Assembly: GCA_910592005.1 (NCBI GenBank)
Contig: CAJVPP010000017.1
Span: 1-64,000 of the forward strand
Length of the DNA stretch: 64,000 bases
Reading direction: 5' to 3'
DNA from: Funneliformis mosseae
Lineage: Eukaryota; Glomeromycota; Glomeromycetes; Glomerales; Glomeraceae
Position 1 is the first letter of the stretch; every line of letters starts with the position of its first letter. The notes under the pieces were generated by a model. That model worked only from the letters and a program-made list of their open reading frames with translations, did no database searches and was not told where the DNA came from. The translations under genes and the position numbers were made by a program. Positions 63,781 through 64,000 of the stretch are shown one piece after another.

Positions 63781-64000
63781 GTTCTGAATGAGTCAAGTTG
63801 AATCAAGTTTAAAGATCAACTCTATTCAATTCATTTTTTTAAATTGAGTCGAGTCAAATTTATTTTATAAAATCTTACAACTTGATTTGATTCAAATTAT
63901 ATAAATTTTAAACTTAATTTAATTTGATTCAACTTGAGTTTAACTTGACTCAATTTTGATTTGAATTTATTTGAGTTGAGTCAAGTTCAAATCAAATTTC
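63781..64000. repeat. GAGTCAAGTT-type degenerate repeat, runs off the window
   Basis: Many variants of TGAGTCAAGTT, TTGATTCAAATT and their reverse complements occur in both orientations up to the window end. The unit looks like a T-rich version of the GAGCCGAGCC motif found inside the element at 187-931 (changes C to T and G to A only). Function unknown. Confidence 0.55.

Overview
The window is eukaryotic and fits an arbuscular mycorrhizal fungus of the Rhizophagus/Glomeromycota type. Genes are broken by many short GT-AG introns, intergenic DNA is extremely AT-rich, decayed DNA transposons are common, and the gene families (divergent TKL-like kinase with a Cys-rich leader, BTB-TLDc protein, microsomal P450) are ones greatly expanded in those fungi. 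The species call is inference from content; no rRNA or tRNA gene was seen.

Layout: 187-931 is a GC-rich foldback element carrying a 30-bp minisatellite. 1544-3303 (-) is a protein kinase gene with one frameshift. About 4890-10797 is a decayed MULE-type transposon with a 172-bp MITE and a 2-kb pogo/CENP-B-type transposon nested in it. 11137-13123 (+) is an intact seven-exon cytochrome P450. 28773-29616 (+) is a small five-exon gene of unknown function. 54096-55460 (-) is a single-exon BTB-BACK-TLDc protein. It is divergent from 55773-57970 (+), a 12-exon 6-phosphofructo-2-kinase whose bisphosphatase half has lost both catalytic histidines. 24.6-28.0 kb and 58.0-63.8 kb are AT-only wastelands with remnants of pogo and Tc1/mariner transposases whose stops look C-to-T derived.

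The centre of the window is three paralogous giant genes: A at 14716-24422 (+), B at 32291-42335 (+) and C at 43049-53202 (-), with B and C tail to tail. I spliced B completely by eye: 32 exons, all GT-AG, 2,533 aa. Its order of modules is a variable low-complexity N-terminus, a conserved N-terminal module, a charged helical region, a propeller-like beta segment, a large GTPase domain of the GB1/RHD3 (GBP/VLIG-like) kind, a long Cys/His-rich probable zinc-binding array, and a C-terminal von Willebrand A domain with a full MIDAS. The three copies have diverged in telling ways. A has lost the G3 aspartate and the MIDAS threonine. C has a one-base insertion just before its GTPase domain, a private intron and a private 90-bp coding duplication. 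B is the intact reference copy. The architecture joins an immune-type large GTPase to a metal-binding array and an adhesion-type domain in one fungal polypeptide, and is the most interesting system here. Its function is unknown.
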